NCBI RefSeq assembly: GCF_026339995.1
Contig: NZ_JAPEPT010000004.1
Location: forward strand, 744,001 to 808,000
Source: Streptomyces sp. NBC_01481
GTDB lineage: Bacteria; Actinomycetota; Actinomycetes; Streptomycetales; Streptomycetaceae
Direction: 5' to 3'
DNA length: 64,000 nt
Part shown: piece by piece, positions 42,465 to 50,384 of the stretch
Position numbering within the stretch: position 1 is the stretch's first letter
Layout of the letters: the number at the start of each line of letters is the position of its first letter
Position numbers and translations under genes: made by a program
Notes under the pieces: generated by a model
Told to the model about the DNA's origin: nothing
The model's database searches: none
Seen by the model: only the letters and a program-made list of their open reading frames with translations

Positions 42465-42622
42465 GGGTCTGGCTGAGGGGCCGAGGCCGAGACCGTGTTG
42501 CTGGTCCACGTCGTGTAAGACGTCATTGGGTTTGGCGAGTCTGCTGTGGCAATGAGTGTTCCTGTCCTGTTCTGCGAAGGCACTGCCAACCAGGCTGCGG
42601 ATGCCGTTGGCGGCGGGTTCGG

Positions 42623-43420
42623 TCAGCTGCTTTCCCGGTAGTTCATGAACCAGTGAGTGTCGAAATAGCGGGCCATCGTGAACGGGTGGTGCGGGTCAGT
42701 GAGGATGCGGCAGACGAACTCCGCGGCCTGGCAGTCGAAGGGGACGTCCTCCCCGTCGAAGGACTGGACCACGACGGGCCAGCGGTCGGGGTCCTCACCG
42801 TCGGCCCTCCAGCAGTACAGGTCCTCGTGCTCAGTGCCCGCCCAGATGAGCAGACCGTCCTGCCTGAGATGCGTCCACGGCTCCTGGTTCAGGTCCAGGT
42901 ATCCGTCGAAGGCGCCCTCGCCGAACGTCTCGACCATGCGCTTGTAGTCGATCGGCAGCGCGTTGCCCAGGCGCGACTCCACCTCCGCCCAGTCCACGTC
43001 CGGCCGCTGGGCGGGCTGTGTCCAGCCGGTGATCCGTCTGAGCCGCTCCATCCAGTCGAGGTCCTCGTCCGGAGCAACCGCCAAGGGTTCTGGCATCTCC
43101 CGGTGAGCGGCCACCAACACCGGCCGCTCGGCGCCCTCGGCGTCCCGCGCCGTGCCCGTACCGACCCATTGATTCCCGTAAGCCCACGCCCGTATCGTCA
43201 CGGCGCGGTCCTCGAAGGGGACGAGGAGAGCCGCGCCCCTGGACTCGTCGACCGTCGGATCGGTGAAGCCGTCGAGGACGAGGGTGCGCGGGGCGCCGTA
43301 CCTGCTGCCGAGCAGGTCGGTCAGGTCCTGCGGGTTCAGGTCGTTGGGCAGGAACGTGTAGCCCTCTCCCGGGCCGAGTTGGGCCAGCAGTTCGTTGACG
43401 GTCGCTTGCGTGAGCTCCAT
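42623..43420 (-). CDS. SMI1/KNR4 (SUKH) family protein
   Basis: The protein is 265 aa from the ATG at 43420; an upstream ATG at 43450 is open but has no better ribosome site. The SUKH domain lies in the C-terminal half: VDWAEVESRLGNALPIDYKR, MVETFGEGAFDGYLDLNQEP, WRADGEDPDRWPVVVQSFDG, EFVCRILTDPHHPFTMARYF. It is preceded by an N-terminal domain (LPNDLNPQDLTDLLGSRYGA, PRTLVLDGFTDPTVDESRGA) that I do not recognise. SUKH proteins often give immunity to secreted nucleases or deaminases. No cognate toxin is visible here. Confidence 0.85.
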   Translation of the reverse strand: MELTQATVNELLAQLGPGEGYTFLPNDLNPQDLTDLLGSRYGAPRTLVLDGFTDPTVDESRGAALLVPFEDRAVTIRAWAYGNQWVGTGTARDAEGAERPVLVAAHREMPEPLAVAPDEDLDWMERLRRITGWTQPAQRPDVDWAEVESRLGNALPIDYKRMVETFGEGAFDGYLDLNQEPWTHLRQDGLLIWAGTEHEDLYCWRADGEDPDRWPVVVQSFDGEDVPFDCQAAEFVCRILTDPHHPFTMARYFDTHWFMNYRESS

Positions 43421-43690
43421 GGCGGACAGTGAAGCGCACCGCACTGACAATGGACGTGCACACAGACGTATCTGACGTCAATTCGAGCAGTGTCGGGATG
43501 GTTCACACGGCGATTGCCATGCCTAGCCAGGCCTTCGCAGGTCGCCGAAAAGGTTCGCCGCAGCGGCCTCCCAGCGTGCGATCTCGACCGGGCCGGACCG
43601 GGACGGGGTGACCTGTGAAGTACGGGACTAGATTCTGACCGGCCGATCATGTGGGGGCAGTGATCAATGCGCTGCCGATGGCAGTCGTCG

Positions 43691-44032
43691 TTACGCCGGC
43701 TCGCGGTCGACCTGATGCAGGTAACTGAATGGGTGCTCATTCCTCGCATGGAACAGCGGGCGAACTTCACGGGTAGCGATGTTGAATCCGATACTGCCCG
43801 CTATGCCAGCAACCCACGCGAGATCCGGGACAACTAAGGCACCTGCAGCGGCGGTGGCCACTCCCACCGTGACGGAGATGGACCTGTGCACCCATGCCAT
43901 ACGACTGGTTCGGGCGGCCGCCTGGTAGTCCTCGCGCGCCTGCTTGAGCTCCAGCCGCATACGTTCCAGCACGTCGGCGGGGTGTTCCCATTCGCGGCGC
44001 AGATCGCAGAGCATGGTCTGGGTGGCGCCCAT
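43691..44032 (-). CDS. small membrane protein with two predicted helices
   Basis: The protein has 113 aa. A coiled N terminus (MGATQTMLCDLRREWEHPAD, VLERMRLELKQAREDYQAAA) is followed by two hydrophobic helices (VTVGVATAAAGALVVPDLAW, VAGIAGSIGFNIATREV) and an acidic tail. The ATG overlaps the stop codon of the upstream frame (TGATG), which suggests translational coupling. I do not recognise the family. Confidence 0.55.
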   Translation of the reverse strand: MGATQTMLCDLRREWEHPADVLERMRLELKQAREDYQAAARTSRMAWVHRSISVTVGVATAAAGALVVPDLAWVAGIAGSIGFNIATREVRPLFHARNEHPFSYLHQVDREPA

Positions 44033-44250
44033 CAAGCGTTCCCGCTCGGCGGCATACCTGTCGCGAAAGCCGGTTGCGGCTCGACATGCCGCGGTACAGC
44101 GGCAGGCGGGGTCCAGTGCTCCAAGTGGCGTTCCAGGTCCATCCAGTTGGGCTGGCGGGCCATTTCGGCGGCTGCCTGCAGGAGGGTCTCCTCCGGTATG
44201 CCGAGGCGGCCAGTGCGGCGGCTGCCCGCGCTAGCCGCTTGCGTCCTAGG
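44032..44250 (-). pseudogene. upstream cistron, N-terminally truncated
   Basis: ETLLQAAAEMARQPNWMDLE, RHLEHWTPPAAVPRHVEPQP ends at 44032 next to the start of the downstream gene. The preceding helix reads coding-like in another frame (LGRKRLARAAAALAASAY). An IS-edge-like sequence (GGCCTGTCTGACAAATGATC, from 44249) cuts it. Likely a gene broken by insertion and frameshift. Confidence 0.4.
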
Positions 44251-44419
44251 GCCTGTCTGACAAATGATCACCTGCTCGCTGAGGTGGTGTGCGGGTAATG
44301 GGCTTGCTGGGGTGCGGGGAGTACGGCGATGCTGGGCCCGTGCCTGGGCAGAAGAAGCGGAAGCGACAGGAGCAGGAGGGGCGCCAGCGGGATGCTGCCC
44401 GCTTCGCCCCCGAGGCGGG

Positions 44420-44762
44420 ACGCTGGAAGTGCTCCTCGCTGTTCCGGTAGCCGTAGTCGGGACGGCCGCGCCCGTGTCCGCAAGGCGGCGTACTGCGGCC
44501 GGACTGCTCCCGACTCGACAGCAGTGCCTACGTGAGGCAGACGGCGGGCGTCGCCGCGAACATGCGCAGCGGCTCCAGTACAAGCTGCGCGATCAAGGGC
44601 TGGGCCGATAATCAGGACACCCTCGACTACCACTGCTACACGCGTAACTCCAGCGGGTCCACCTGGACGTACCTCCGGAATGTCACCGACGACAACAAAT
44701 CCGGGTGGGTGAGCGAATCCCTGCTGCCCGGCAACGGCTCCTTGGTCTACTGCGGCTTCTGA
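44420..44762 (+). pseudogene. small secreted SH3-like protein, frameshifted
   Basis: A signal-peptide-like LEVLLAVPVAVVGTAAPVSA, then AYCGRTAPDSTAVPT, then QTAGVAANMRSGSSTSCAIK, GWADNQDTLDYHCYTRNSSG, STWTYLRNVTDDNKSGWVSE, SLLPGNGSLVYCGF are in three different frames. Together they form a typical short secreted Streptomyces SH3-domain protein with four Cys. Two frameshifts inactivate it. A weaker relic of the same type (TYDQPNGQP...QYQWMVCG) lies at 44990-45080. Confidence 0.6.
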
Positions 44763-44782
44763 CCCGCAGGCTTCACCTGCCG

Positions 44783-44994
44783 CGGTCATCGCTTGGCGTG
44801 TCGGCCTGCCCGGGCCTCGGGCAGGTCGACACGCTTGCACCAGGCGGCAGTCCAGGGCGGCACCGCCCCCGACCGGTTGACCTTCACCCGCTCCCTGCGC
44901 GCGCCGCCAGGTCCACGGAAATACCGGCCGATCCGGGCATGCGGCGCGTCCAGCCCGGCCGCCCAGCGATGCACCTCGTCAACCGTGACATCCC
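44783..44994 (-). pseudogene. transposase-like fragment
   Basis: DVTVDEVHRWAAGLDAPHAR, IGRYFRGP is like the opening of an IS701-type transposase; a Lys/Arg-rich tail (ERVKVNRSGAVPPWTAAWCK) follows to a TGA. There is no DDE core. Identity is tentative. Nothing else between 44995 and 45312 is supportable except the SH3 relic. Confidence 0.35.
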
Positions 44995-45312
44995 CACCTA
45001 TGACCAGCCCAACGGCCAGCCGGACCGCCAGTCACAGCAACTGCGGCTTCAGTACCAATGGATGGTGTGCGGATGGTCGAGGTGCTGGCGACCACGTGGG
45101 GGCGTGAACGACAGGTCCATCAGCACGCCTGGGCCGAGCTTGTGGCGTGATGACTCTGCTCCGCTTGATCATTTTCAATATAGATTGACTCGCTATCGAG
45201 AGTTCGTCCATTATTGATCCCGGCAACTCCCGTGTGATGTCGAGTATTTCAGGGGGAGCGCCTACTTCTCGCGTGGTCGCTGACACTCTGATCCATCGGA
45301 AGGATTCACTTT

Positions 45313-45840
45313 ATGAGAAAGACACTGTCTGCTGCGTTCGCTACGGCTGCACTCGCGCTCGGCGGCTCGCTGGCCGGCGCCGCCCCGGCTTCCGCGGCGA
45401 CCGCGGCTCCGGATGTCGCGAGTGCGGCGCAGAACTCCACGGCCGTTCGGAACATCTGCTACTCGGCTCACGTACAGAACCAGGGCTGGCAGGGCACCAA
45501 GTGCAACGGGGCAGTGGCCGGTACGACGGGCCAGGCCCTCAACCTTGAGGCGCTGACCATCGCCTCGTCCGGCACCGGTGGGCTGTGTGCCCGCGCCCAC
45601 GTTCGTAACGTCGGCTGGCAGTCATGGGCCTGCGCCGAGGACGGCACCGCCGTGGTCATCGGCACGACCGGCAGGAACCTGCCTATCGAGGCTCTGGAGC
45701 TGCAGGTCGGCACCGGCACGATTGCGGCACAGGCCCATCTGCGCGACGTTGGCTGGCAGCGAGCGGTCGCGGCCCAGTACATCCAGGTGGGCACGGTGGG
45801 CCAGGCGCGTGCCATGGAAGCCATCGCCATCGACGTGTAA
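45313..45840 (+). CDS. secreted ChW-repeat protein
   Basis: The protein has 175 aa from the ATG at 45313. A Sec signal peptide (TLSAAFATAALALGGSLAGA, cleaved near ASAAT) leads to three repeats of about 45 residues. Each has an alanine/valine-rich strand and a conserved G-W: YSAHVQNQGWQGTKCNGAVA, ARAHVRNVGWQSWACAEDGT and AQAHLRDVGWQRAVAAQYIQ, followed by GTTGQALNLEALTI-type strands. This is the ChW pattern (Clostridial hydrophobic with conserved Trp), found also in Streptomyces. Such repeats are linked to cell-surface or protein/carbohydrate contacts. No enzymatic domain is present. Confidence 0.85.
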   Translation: MRKTLSAAFATAALALGGSLAGAAPASAATAAPDVASAAQNSTAVRNICYSAHVQNQGWQGTKCNGAVAGTTGQALNLEALTIASSGTGGLCARAHVRNVGWQSWACAEDGTAVVIGTTGRNLPIEALELQVGTGTIAAQAHLRDVGWQRAVAAQYIQVGTVGQARAMEAIAIDV

Positions 45841-46031
45841 CAGTCCTCTGCGGCGTGCTGCCGACGGCGGGAAGGGGTGGTGGTGCAGTCATCCCCTCCC
45901 GTCCCGGCGGTGTCGCCGCGGTCGGTCCGTCATTCCGCGCACGCCGGCCACCAGCTGCCTGTCGCCAACCGAAGAGCTTCTGGGGGATACTGCACCGCAC
46001 GAATGTGGGGGCATGGAGAGGCGATCGTACG

Positions 46032-46529
46032 GTGGGCGACACGGGCCGTGTTTCCGGCAACGCCGGGAGGCAGACCACGGACGGTGACGAGGCGCAGCGC
46101 CTCGCCGTTCGCCTCGAGTACCTCTTCGACCACGTACAGCCGCTGGGGCGGCGGCATACCCTTCAGGAAGTCGTCGACGGCATCAGATCGGCCGGTGAAC
46201 CCGACGGGGGATCGCTGAGCGTCGGCCGCCTCTCGATGCTCATGAACGGGAAGGCGACCAATCCGACCATTGGGACGCTGCGTGCGCTGAGCACGTTCTT
46301 CGGCGTGCCCGTCGCATATTTCGTCGACGACGCCATCGCCGAGCAGACGATGGCGCAGCTGGCCCTGATCACCGCGATGCGCAGCAACGACGTTCGCGCC
46401 GTGGCGCTGCGGGCAGCGGCTGTGGCCACCCTTTCGTCGCAAGGGCTCGATGTGGTGCGCGGCCTGGTCGAGAAGGCCGGTCGCTCGCAGGAGCGAGAAC
46501 AGGGCGATCCCGGCGAACCAGCGGACTGA
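46032..46529 (+). CDS. XRE-family transcriptional regulator
   Basis: The protein is 165 aa from the GTG at 46032, with GGAGAGG about 9 nt upstream; a GTG at 46005 is also open. The region LAVRLEYLFDHVQPLGRRHT, LQEVVDGIRSAGEPDGGSLS, VGRLSMLMNGKATNPTIGTL, RALSTFFGVPVAYFVDDAIA is a Cro/CI HTH of the type with a built-in pocket. A C-terminal helix pair follows (RSNDVRAVALRAAAVATLSS, QGLDVVRGLVEKAG). It is the first gene of an operon with ImmA/IrrE and MAB_1171c, the usual arrangement in actinobacteria. The ImmA protease may cleave it. Confidence 0.88.
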   Translation: MGDTGRVSGNAGRQTTDGDEAQRLAVRLEYLFDHVQPLGRRHTLQEVVDGIRSAGEPDGGSLSVGRLSMLMNGKATNPTIGTLRALSTFFGVPVAYFVDDAIAEQTMAQLALITAMRSNDVRAVALRAAAVATLSSQGLDVVRGLVEKAGRSQEREQGDPGEPAD

Positions 46530-46621
46530 TCTTCCCCAACTCCCCTTCTGTGCCTGCATATACTCCCCGTGAGTAGCGGGTCGCCTTCGCGCGATTCGTC
46601 GCAGGGGCCCGGGGGGATGCC

Positions 46622-47170
46622 ATGCGCCATGAGGCGTGGTCCGACTTCATCGCACGATGTGCACGGATTCTGAACGGCCTTGAGGGGGCTCAGCCGCCGA
46701 CCGTCGAAGAACTGTGCCAGGCCATCGCCAGACAGCGAGGCCGTTCGCTGACCCTCTCGCCGCTCCCACGGCACGCCGGCGACTCAGCAGGCGTCTGCGG
46801 CCTGTGGGTGGGCCTCAGGGACTCGGACCACATCTTCTACGAGGCATCCACCAGTGGGCTGCATCAGCGGCACATCATCCTTCATGAGCTGGCACACCTC
46901 TTGCTGGATCACGGCACCGCAGGTGCCGGCGGGTCCCGGGCGGGCGTGGAATGCCTATTCCCCGGTCTGGATCCCGGGATGGTCAGGCGACTGCTCGCCC
47001 GGGGGCGTACGGACTACTCGGAGGCCCAGGAACAGGAGGCCGAGGTGATGGCCACCCTGATCCACAGTCGGATCTCAACGGGCGTGACCGGCACGTCCCG
47101 TACCTCGGGAGACACCGCCCACGTACTCTCGCGGCTCGAACGGGTCCTTGGGCCGAAGGCGCGCGCGTGA
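46622..47170 (+). CDS. ImmA/IrrE family metallo-endopeptidase
   Basis: The protein has 182 aa from the ATG at 46622. The zinc motif HELAHLLLDH lies in ASTSGLHQRHIILHELAHLL (residues about 79-98), with a third ligand expected in SEAQEQEAEVMATLIHSR (EQEAE). The N-terminal half is helical (DFIARCARILNGLEGAQPPT). IrrE-like proteases cleave XRE-type repressors under stress, and the gene lies 92 bp after an XRE gene, so repressor cleavage is the simplest role. Its stop codon overlaps the start of the next gene by 4 bp (GTGA). Confidence 0.9.
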   Translation: MRHEAWSDFIARCARILNGLEGAQPPTVEELCQAIARQRGRSLTLSPLPRHAGDSAGVCGLWVGLRDSDHIFYEASTSGLHQRHIILHELAHLLLDHGTAGAGGSRAGVECLFPGLDPGMVRRLLARGRTDYSEAQEQEAEVMATLIHSRISTGVTGTSRTSGDTAHVLSRLERVLGPKARA

Positions 47171-48399
47171 CCGCGATCCGGCCCTTTGACCTGGTGCTGC
47201 TCGGCCCGTTGTGGGCCGCCACCCTGTACATGGGCCGCAGGGCCCTCACGGCCGGCCGTCATGCCGGACCGATGAGCGGGATGGTCGCGTTGATCACCTT
47301 GGCCATCACCCTCGGGGTGCCAGGAGTGCGCCGGGTGATCGACACGATGACGGGCATGGAGTCCGTCACCAATCTGCTGCTCCATCTCCTGACGCTGTCC
47401 GCGATCTCCTGCCTGATCGCATTCGTGCACCAGATCTCCGAGGGGACTTCGGCGGCTGGGCGGGCGGGACGCTGGAGGTGGATCCCTCTTCCTGCCGCAG
47501 GGATCCTGCTCTGCTGCGCCTTTCTCCTGAGCCCTCGCCCGGACGGTGACCAACACCTCCTGACGCAGACGCCGTCCGCGGCGGGCATCGCGTACTGGAG
47601 CATCTACCTCCTCTACGTCCTCTGGGGAACGACCGCCGCGGGACTGATGTGCCTACGCTACGGACGCCGGGCGGACCCCGGCCCGCTGCGGACATCGCTG
47701 CGCATCCTCGGCGCCGCATGCGTCTCCAGCCTGATCTACGCCACTCACCGCGCCGTTCATCTGACGGCTCACGGATCCGGCCACTGGCTGTTCCAGGACA
47801 CGGTCGCGGTGGCCACGACGCAGGCCCTGCTGGCCACCACCCTGCTTCTCTTCGTTGTCGGTATCGCATGGCCGAGCGCGACCGGACTGATGGAACGCAG
47901 TGCGTGCCGCCGTCGGCTGCGCGGTATCCGTCCGCTGTGGCAGGCACTGGGGAAGGCGGTTCCTGAGGTGGTGCTGCCGCTGCCTTCGGAGCTGGAGCGC
48001 GATCCGAAGGTGCTCCTGTACCGGCGGATCATCGAGATCAGTGACGGCATGCTCGCACTGCACCCCTATCGCAGCGAAGCCGCCAGAGGTGAGGCGAGCC
48101 GCCACCTGGTGTCAGCCGGGCTGACTGGACGACGGCTGGACGCAGCAGCGGAAGCGGTGTGCCTGCGGCACGCCATCGCACGCAAGGACGCGGGCTTCGA
48201 GGGGAACGCGCCGGAAGCGGCGACCGGTAGCGGAAACTTCGGCGAGGCTCAGGACGACCTGGAGGCACAGGTCGCATGGTTGGAAGTTGTTTCGCGGCTC
48301 TACGGGAGCAGGATCGTGCGCAGGGTGTCCGAGGCGGTGGCGAACAGTCATGCGGACTCGGTGGTGGGGGAGTCGGCGCCGACGGGCGGAGGTCCGTAG
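47167..48399 (+). CDS. MAB_1171c-family membrane protein
   Basis: The protein has 410 aa from the GTG at 47167. The N-terminal two thirds contains six to seven transmembrane helices (LVLLGPLWAATLYMGRRALT, MVALITLAITLGVPGVRRVI, LLLHLLTLSAISCLIAFVHQ, WIPLPAAGILLCCAFLLSPR, IAYWSIYLLYVLWGTTAAGL, LLATTLLLFVVGIAWPSATG). The C-terminal cytoplasmic part (LRGIRPLWQALGKAVPEVVL, LYRRIIEISDGMLALHPYRS) is the DUF6545-like domain of the MAB_1171c putative transporters. It is coupled to the ImmA gene. The cargo and role are not known. Confidence 0.85.
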   Translation: MTAIRPFDLVLLGPLWAATLYMGRRALTAGRHAGPMSGMVALITLAITLGVPGVRRVIDTMTGMESVTNLLLHLLTLSAISCLIAFVHQISEGTSAAGRAGRWRWIPLPAAGILLCCAFLLSPRPDGDQHLLTQTPSAAGIAYWSIYLLYVLWGTTAAGLMCLRYGRRADPGPLRTSLRILGAACVSSLIYATHRAVHLTAHGSGHWLFQDTVAVATTQALLATTLLLFVVGIAWPSATGLMERSACRRRLRGIRPLWQALGKAVPEVVLPLPSELERDPKVLLYRRIIEISDGMLALHPYRSEAARGEASRHLVSAGLTGRRLDAAAEAVCLRHAIARKDAGFEGNAPEAATGSGNFGEAQDDLEAQVAWLEVVSRLYGSRIVRRVSEAVANSHADSVVGESAPTGGGP

Positions 48400-48714
48400 G
48401 GGCGGTCCGACGGCGGCGCGGGGGCATTGCACTGCAGCACCACGGCCACCAATGAGCCGCGACCACGTCGTCGCCGGGATCGCCGCCGCCCTGCGGGCTG
48501 GGGCCGCGGCCGCCTGTGTCGGACCACCGTGAAATCCCTCGCCGCAGGTCTGCGCGCGGGATGCGCCACAACGGCGGCCGAGGGGCATGCAGGTGGCCCA
48601 GCGCCCCGGCCGTCCCATCTGCGGGGAGTGCGGCGGCAATCTCTTGGGGGGACCGGGGAAGGCGCAAGCCCGCCCCTGCCGGACGCCGGCCGGTGCAGGA
48701 CAGGGAGGTCCCGG
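48400..48714. other. 315-bp gap between convergent operons
   Basis: No gene supported. The region is Arg/Pro-rich on every frame, as expected for high-GC non-coding DNA. No strong terminator hairpin was noticed. Confidence 0.4.
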
Positions 48715-49734
48715 TCATCCCCGTCCGCTGTGCCAGCGGATGGCGGCGGCACCGGCGAAGTCGCCGGCGTGGGCGAATCCCCCCAGCACCACCAGATCGC
48801 CGTCCTTGACGTGCTGTGAGTGGATGGCGCGGTCCAAAGTGATCGGGATCGCTGCTCCGAAAAGATTCCCGCATTGATCGAACGTGTGCAGGTGCCGTTC
48901 GGACGGCAGTTGCAGCGCTTCACGCCAGTTCCGCAGGAAGGCTCGGTTGGGCTGGTTGGTGATGAAGACGTCGATCTCGGTGGTGGCCACCCCGAGCCGC
49001 CCGCACAGGTCTGTGACGGCCTCCGGTACGAGGCGGTTCCCGCGCGCGAGGACCTTGGCGATGCTCGCTTCGGTGAACCCGATCCGCAGCTGGGATTCCC
49101 CGGCCTCCCAGTACTTGCGTCCGTCGTCGAGCATCACGGTCATGTCCCCGGCGTAGTCGCCGATGTGCCGGGTCTCCACGTCCAGCACCGGGGCGCCGGC
49201 CGAGGTGGTCACATACCCCACGCCGCAGCCGTCGCCGGGGATCGCGGCCTGGGCGAGCCTGCGAACTTCGGACTGGGTGAAGCACTGGCCGGCGGCGCTC
49301 TGCGCGTTGCAGATCAGGGCGGTCCTCGCGTCGGTGGTGGTGAGCAGCCGCCGGGCCAGTTTGAGCATGTAGACGAAGGAGGCGCAGCCGGCGTTGGCCA
49401 CGTCGATCAGCCATTCCGGGTGGAGGTCAAGACGGCGTGCCACTTCGGTGCCCGCGCCCACGAACGGCAGGTCCGGCAGCTGGCTGTGCACCAACAGCAC
49501 ATCCACGTTACGGATCTCATCTCTGCCGTGCCGCTCGATCAGGGGCTGTACCGCCCGCTCGATCATGTCCGCGTTCGTCTCGTCGGCGGCCACGTGGTGC
49601 CGTAAAGGCGGGATCTTGAACATGGGATGGTGGCGTAGTTTGTCCTCGGCTCCGGGGTACTCGGTGTAGAACTCGGCGGGGACCGGTTCGCCGGGAAGGT
49701 AGCTTGCGACATCGGTGAGGCTGACCGTATTCAA
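48715..49734 (-). CDS. FabH-like 3-oxoacyl-ACP synthase III family protein with altered catalytic triad
   Basis: The protein has 339 aa from the TTG at 49734, which overlaps the upstream stop (TTGA). The thiolase fold is evident: VDVLLVHSQLPDLPFVGAGT, LIDVANAGCASFVYMLKLAR with the nucleophile Cys117, IDVFITNQPNRAFLRNW, and TFDQCGNLFGAAIPITLD. The second motif reads NQPN (Asn260), where FabH has HQAN with the catalytic His; Asn290 is in the usual GN position, 30 residues later as in FabH. Loss of the His should impair decarboxylation but might leave acyl transfer. It is the last gene of a coupled operon with an SRPBCC protein, a ThDP enzyme and a regulator. Confidence 0.85.
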   Translation of the reverse strand: MNTVSLTDVASYLPGEPVPAEFYTEYPGAEDKLRHHPMFKIPPLRHHVAADETNADMIERAVQPLIERHGRDEIRNVDVLLVHSQLPDLPFVGAGTEVARRLDLHPEWLIDVANAGCASFVYMLKLARRLLTTTDARTALICNAQSAAGQCFTQSEVRRLAQAAIPGDGCGVGYVTTSAGAPVLDVETRHIGDYAGDMTVMLDDGRKYWEAGESQLRIGFTEASIAKVLARGNRLVPEAVTDLCGRLGVATTEIDVFITNQPNRAFLRNWREALQLPSERHLHTFDQCGNLFGAAIPITLDRAIHSQHVKDGDLVVLGGFAHAGDFAGAAAIRWHSGRG

Positions 49735-50384
49735 CGGACCACCGCCGTCACAGGCGGCACACTGACGGGCAGGCCGCCGCGGTGGCGGTGCTCGAGGATC
49801 GCCCTGAGGTTGTTCATCTCCACGGTGTGGCCCGCGTAGAACAGATCCCAGTAGTCGCCGACCCACGGCCGGTCCGGACGGGGCGACATCTCGGGGTGCG
49901 GGTTGTCGTCGTAATACGGGTGGTGGCAGTTGGTCCAGGTGATCACCGACCCCGGCTTGTCGAGCACCAGCCGGGCAGGGACGACGCGCATCAGGTAAAT
50001 CATCCACAGCTTGTCGCCCTGGTCCCAGGAGCAGTGGTAGTCCACGGTCATGGCCTCGGGGTTGACCACCACCTTGCAGTAGATGCTGGTTTCGCGCTCG
50101 AGCCGGTCGTGGCCGACCCACAGCCCCGGGGTGGCCGTGGGCGCGAAGCCTCGCAAGCTGTAGGTCCACTCCTCCAGGTGGTGGCCCTGGCGCAGGTAGT
50201 CAAAGGCCTGCTCCGGCGGGCAGTCGACATGCTCCTGGATGGTGCAGTACTGCCCGTAGACCTGGTGATGGGGATAGACCGCGTGCGTGAGGTCCATGCA
50301 GTGGGCGGTCATCTCCTCCTTGTCGGTGTTCTCGATCCGCATCAGGCCGGGGATGTCAGCCAACATGGACGGGTCCGCGCTCAT
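49731..50384 (-). CDS. SRPBCC family protein (cyclase/aromatase-like)
   Basis: The protein has 217 aa from the ATG at 50384, with GAGGAGA upstream. YGQYCTIQEHVDCPPEQAFD, YLRQGHHLEEWTYSLRGFAP and YHCSWDQGDKLWMIYLMRVV, then LDKPGSVITWTNCHHPYYDD outline the SRPBCC (START-like) ligand-binding fold used by polyketide cyclases and many other enzymes. The gene overlaps the ThDP gene by 29 bp upstream and the ketosynthase by 4 bp downstream. The context points to processing of a small acyl or keto intermediate bound in its pocket. Exact reaction unknown. Confidence 0.82.
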   Translation of the reverse strand: MSADPSMLADIPGLMRIENTDKEEMTAHCMDLTHAVYPHHQVYGQYCTIQEHVDCPPEQAFDYLRQGHHLEEWTYSLRGFAPTATPGLWVGHDRLERETSIYCKVVVNPEAMTVDYHCSWDQGDKLWMIYLMRVVPARLVLDKPGSVITWTNCHHPYYDDNPHPEMSPRPDRPWVGDYWDLFYAGHTVEMNNLRAILEHRHRGGLPVSVPPVTAVVR

